The position numbers and the translations under genes were made by a program. A stretch of DNA of 6,385 nucleotides, taken from NCBI GenBank assembly GCA_028290325.1, contig JAQGJY010000413.1, positions 1 to 6,385 of the forward strand, written 5' to 3'. The DNA is from Tardiphaga sp. (GTDB lineage: Bacteria > Pseudomonadota > Alphaproteobacteria > Rhizobiales > Xanthobacteraceae). The notes below the pieces were generated by a model, which did not search any database, was not told the DNA's origin, and saw only the letters and a list, made by a program, of their open reading frames with translations. Below, piece after piece: positions 5,361-6,385 of the stretch (position 1 is its first letter; each line of letters begins with the position of its first letter).

Positions 5361-6347
5361 ATGACCCAGCCATTCCGTCCATCCGTCACCATCGCCGATA
5401 TCGAGGCCGCCGCCGCGGTGTTGAAACCCTATGCCGTGCGCACGCCGTTGCTGTCGTCGCCGGCGCTCGATGCGCTCACCGGCGCGCGCGTGTTCCTGAA
5501 AGCCGAGGTGCTGCAGCGCACCGGCTCGTTCAAGTTTCGCGGCGCGTTCAACAAAATCTCATCGATCCCGAAGAAAGCGCGCGCCGCCGGCGTCGTGGCG
5601 TTTTCGTCGGGCAATCACGCGCAGGGCGTCGCCGCCGCCGCGCAGATCCACGGCATGCCCGCGACGATCGTGATGCCCGCCGATGCGCCGCTGTCGAAGC
5701 GCGAACGCACCAAGGGCTATGGCGCGGAGGTGGTGCTGTACGATCGCATGACCGAGGATCGCGAGGCGATCGCGCGCGATATCGCCGAGCAACGCGATGC
5801 CACAATCGTGCCGCCTTATGACGATCCGCTGATCATCGCGGGGCAGGGCACCGTCGGGCTCGAGATCGCGAAGGACATGACGGCGCTCGGCATCGCGCCG
5901 GACATCGTGGTGGCTCCGGCCTCCGGCGGCGGCCTGGTCGCCGGCACCGCCACCGCGATCAAGGCGGCGTTTCCGAATGCCGCGATCATGTCCGCCGAGC
6001 CGGACGGATTCGATGATCACGCGCGCTCGCTGCGGGCCGGGCGGCGCGAGCCGCACCGCGCCGAAGGCCGCACCATCTGCGATGCGTTGATGGCGACGAT
6101 TCCCGGCGAGATCACCTTCGCGATCAACATGAAACTGCTGTCGCAGGGCGTCACGGTGACGGATGCCGAGGTCGGCGTCGCAATCGCATTCCTGTTTCGC
6201 GATCTGAAATTGGTCGCCGAGCCCGGCGGCGCGGTGGCGCTGGCGGCCTTGCTGGCGGGCAAGTTCGACGCGCGCGGCAAGACGGTGGTGATCGTGCTGT
6301 CCGGCGGCAATGTCGACGCCACCATGTTCGCGCGGTTGATCGGGTAG
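5361..6347 (+). CDS. PLP-dependent threonine/serine dehydratase, ACT-less (serine racemase-like)
   Basis: A 328-residue fold-type II PLP enzyme. The cofactor lysine is Lys58 in TGSFKFRGA (54-62). SSGNHAQGVA (82-91) holds the substrate carboxylate and the PLP ring oxygen, SGGGLVAG (188-195) binds the PLP phosphate, and VLSGGNVD (312-319) closes the active site. It deaminates L-threonine to 2-oxobutanoate and ammonia, and usually also L-serine to pyruvate. The length and lack of a C-terminal ACT domain match the catabolic/short threonine ammonia-lyase group, not long feedback-inhibited IlvA. Within SAEPDGFDD (211-219), E213 and D219 sit at the spacing of the divalent-cation site of serine racemases, so racemase activity is possible. 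The gene starts 39 nt after agt, with no convincing Shine-Dalgarno sequence; it may be read through from agt or from its own promoter. No functional link to the lipid genes is evident. The family is certain; tdcB versus ilvA versus racemase naming is left open. Confidence 0.9.
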   Translation: MTQPFRPSVTIADIEAAAAVLKPYAVRTPLLSSPALDALTGARVFLKAEVLQRTGSFKFRGAFNKISSIPKKARAAGVVAFSSGNHAQGVAAAAQIHGMPATIVMPADAPLSKRERTKGYGAEVVLYDRMTEDREAIARDIAEQRDATIVPPYDDPLIIAGQGTVGLEIAKDMTALGIAPDIVVAPASGGGLVAGTATAIKAAFPNAAIMSAEPDGFDDHARSLRAGRREPHRAEGRTICDALMATIPGEITFAINMKLLSQGVTVTDAEVGVAIAFLFRDLKLVAEPGGAVALAALLAGKFDARGKTVVIVLSGGNVDATMFARLIG

Positions 6348-6352
6348 GTTCC

Positions 6353-6385
6353 CGTCATCGCGAGGAGCAAAGCCGCTCATCTTCG
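6353..6385. repeat. Possible fragment of a dispersed intergenic repeat, cut by window end
   Basis: Immediately after the dehydratase stop, CGTCATCGCGAGGAGC followed by AAAGC resembles the start of the 'CGTCATTGCGAGGAGCGAAGC' type of palindromic intergenic repeat that is abundant in Bradyrhizobium and Rhodopseudomonas genomes. Only about 33 bases are visible and no second copy lies in the window, so the call rests on remembered resemblance and not on internal repetition. Confidence 0.4.

Noticed and set aside
5559..6380. Minus-strand open frame (273 codons) opposite the dehydratase
   Set aside because: His/Arg/Gly-rich antisense translation without motifs, lying over an intact PLP enzyme.

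Overview
The window is high-GC DNA with strongly G/C-biased third codon positions. Its proteins look like those of an alphaproteobacterium in the order Hyphomicrobiales, probably the Bradyrhizobium/Rhodopseudomonas/Afipia group. That assignment rests on protein style, on the gene neighbourhood, and on a possible family-typical intergenic repeat at the right edge; no marker gene such as rRNA is present. Seven complete genes and one partial gene fill most of the window, and no stretch over 300 bases lacks a gene.

Left part (1-1702). The window opens in the last 61 codons of a c-type cytochrome. A 10-helix EamA/DMT-family permease follows on the plus strand. Convergent to it, on the minus strand, is an 80-residue stand-alone Lrp/AsnC effector-binding (RAM) domain protein with no DNA-binding part. 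A strong GC-rich hairpin lies between the two convergent ends. The small gene is transcribed divergently from thiD, which encodes the HMP/HMP-P kinase of thiamine biosynthesis (1830-2630).

Central part (2631-5321). This is the most interesting section, a compact membrane-lipid cluster. It encodes a PmtA-type phosphatidylethanolamine N-methyltransferase that makes phosphatidylcholine. Next comes a calcineurin-like metallophosphoesterase that automatic pipelines would probably label UDP-2,3-diacylglucosamine diphosphatase (LpxH), but which fits the phospholipase C PlcP better. Last is a GT4 glycosyltransferase resembling Agt, the diacylglycerol glucosyl/glucuronosyl transferase. The plcP and agt frames overlap by one base. 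Together they form the logic of phosphate-saving lipid remodelling: phosphatidylcholine is cleaved to diacylglycerol, and diacylglycerol is capped with a sugar to give a phosphorus-free glycolipid. The gaps before pmtA and before plcP each contain a candidate Pho box (two heptamers, 4-nt spacer), and each is followed exactly 10 nt later by a TAT-starting -10-like hexamer. This fits PhoB control but is untested.

Right part (5322-6385). A 328-residue PLP-dependent threonine/serine dehydratase without an ACT regulatory domain follows. After it, at the window edge, is a short segment resembling a dispersed intergenic repeat of this bacterial family.
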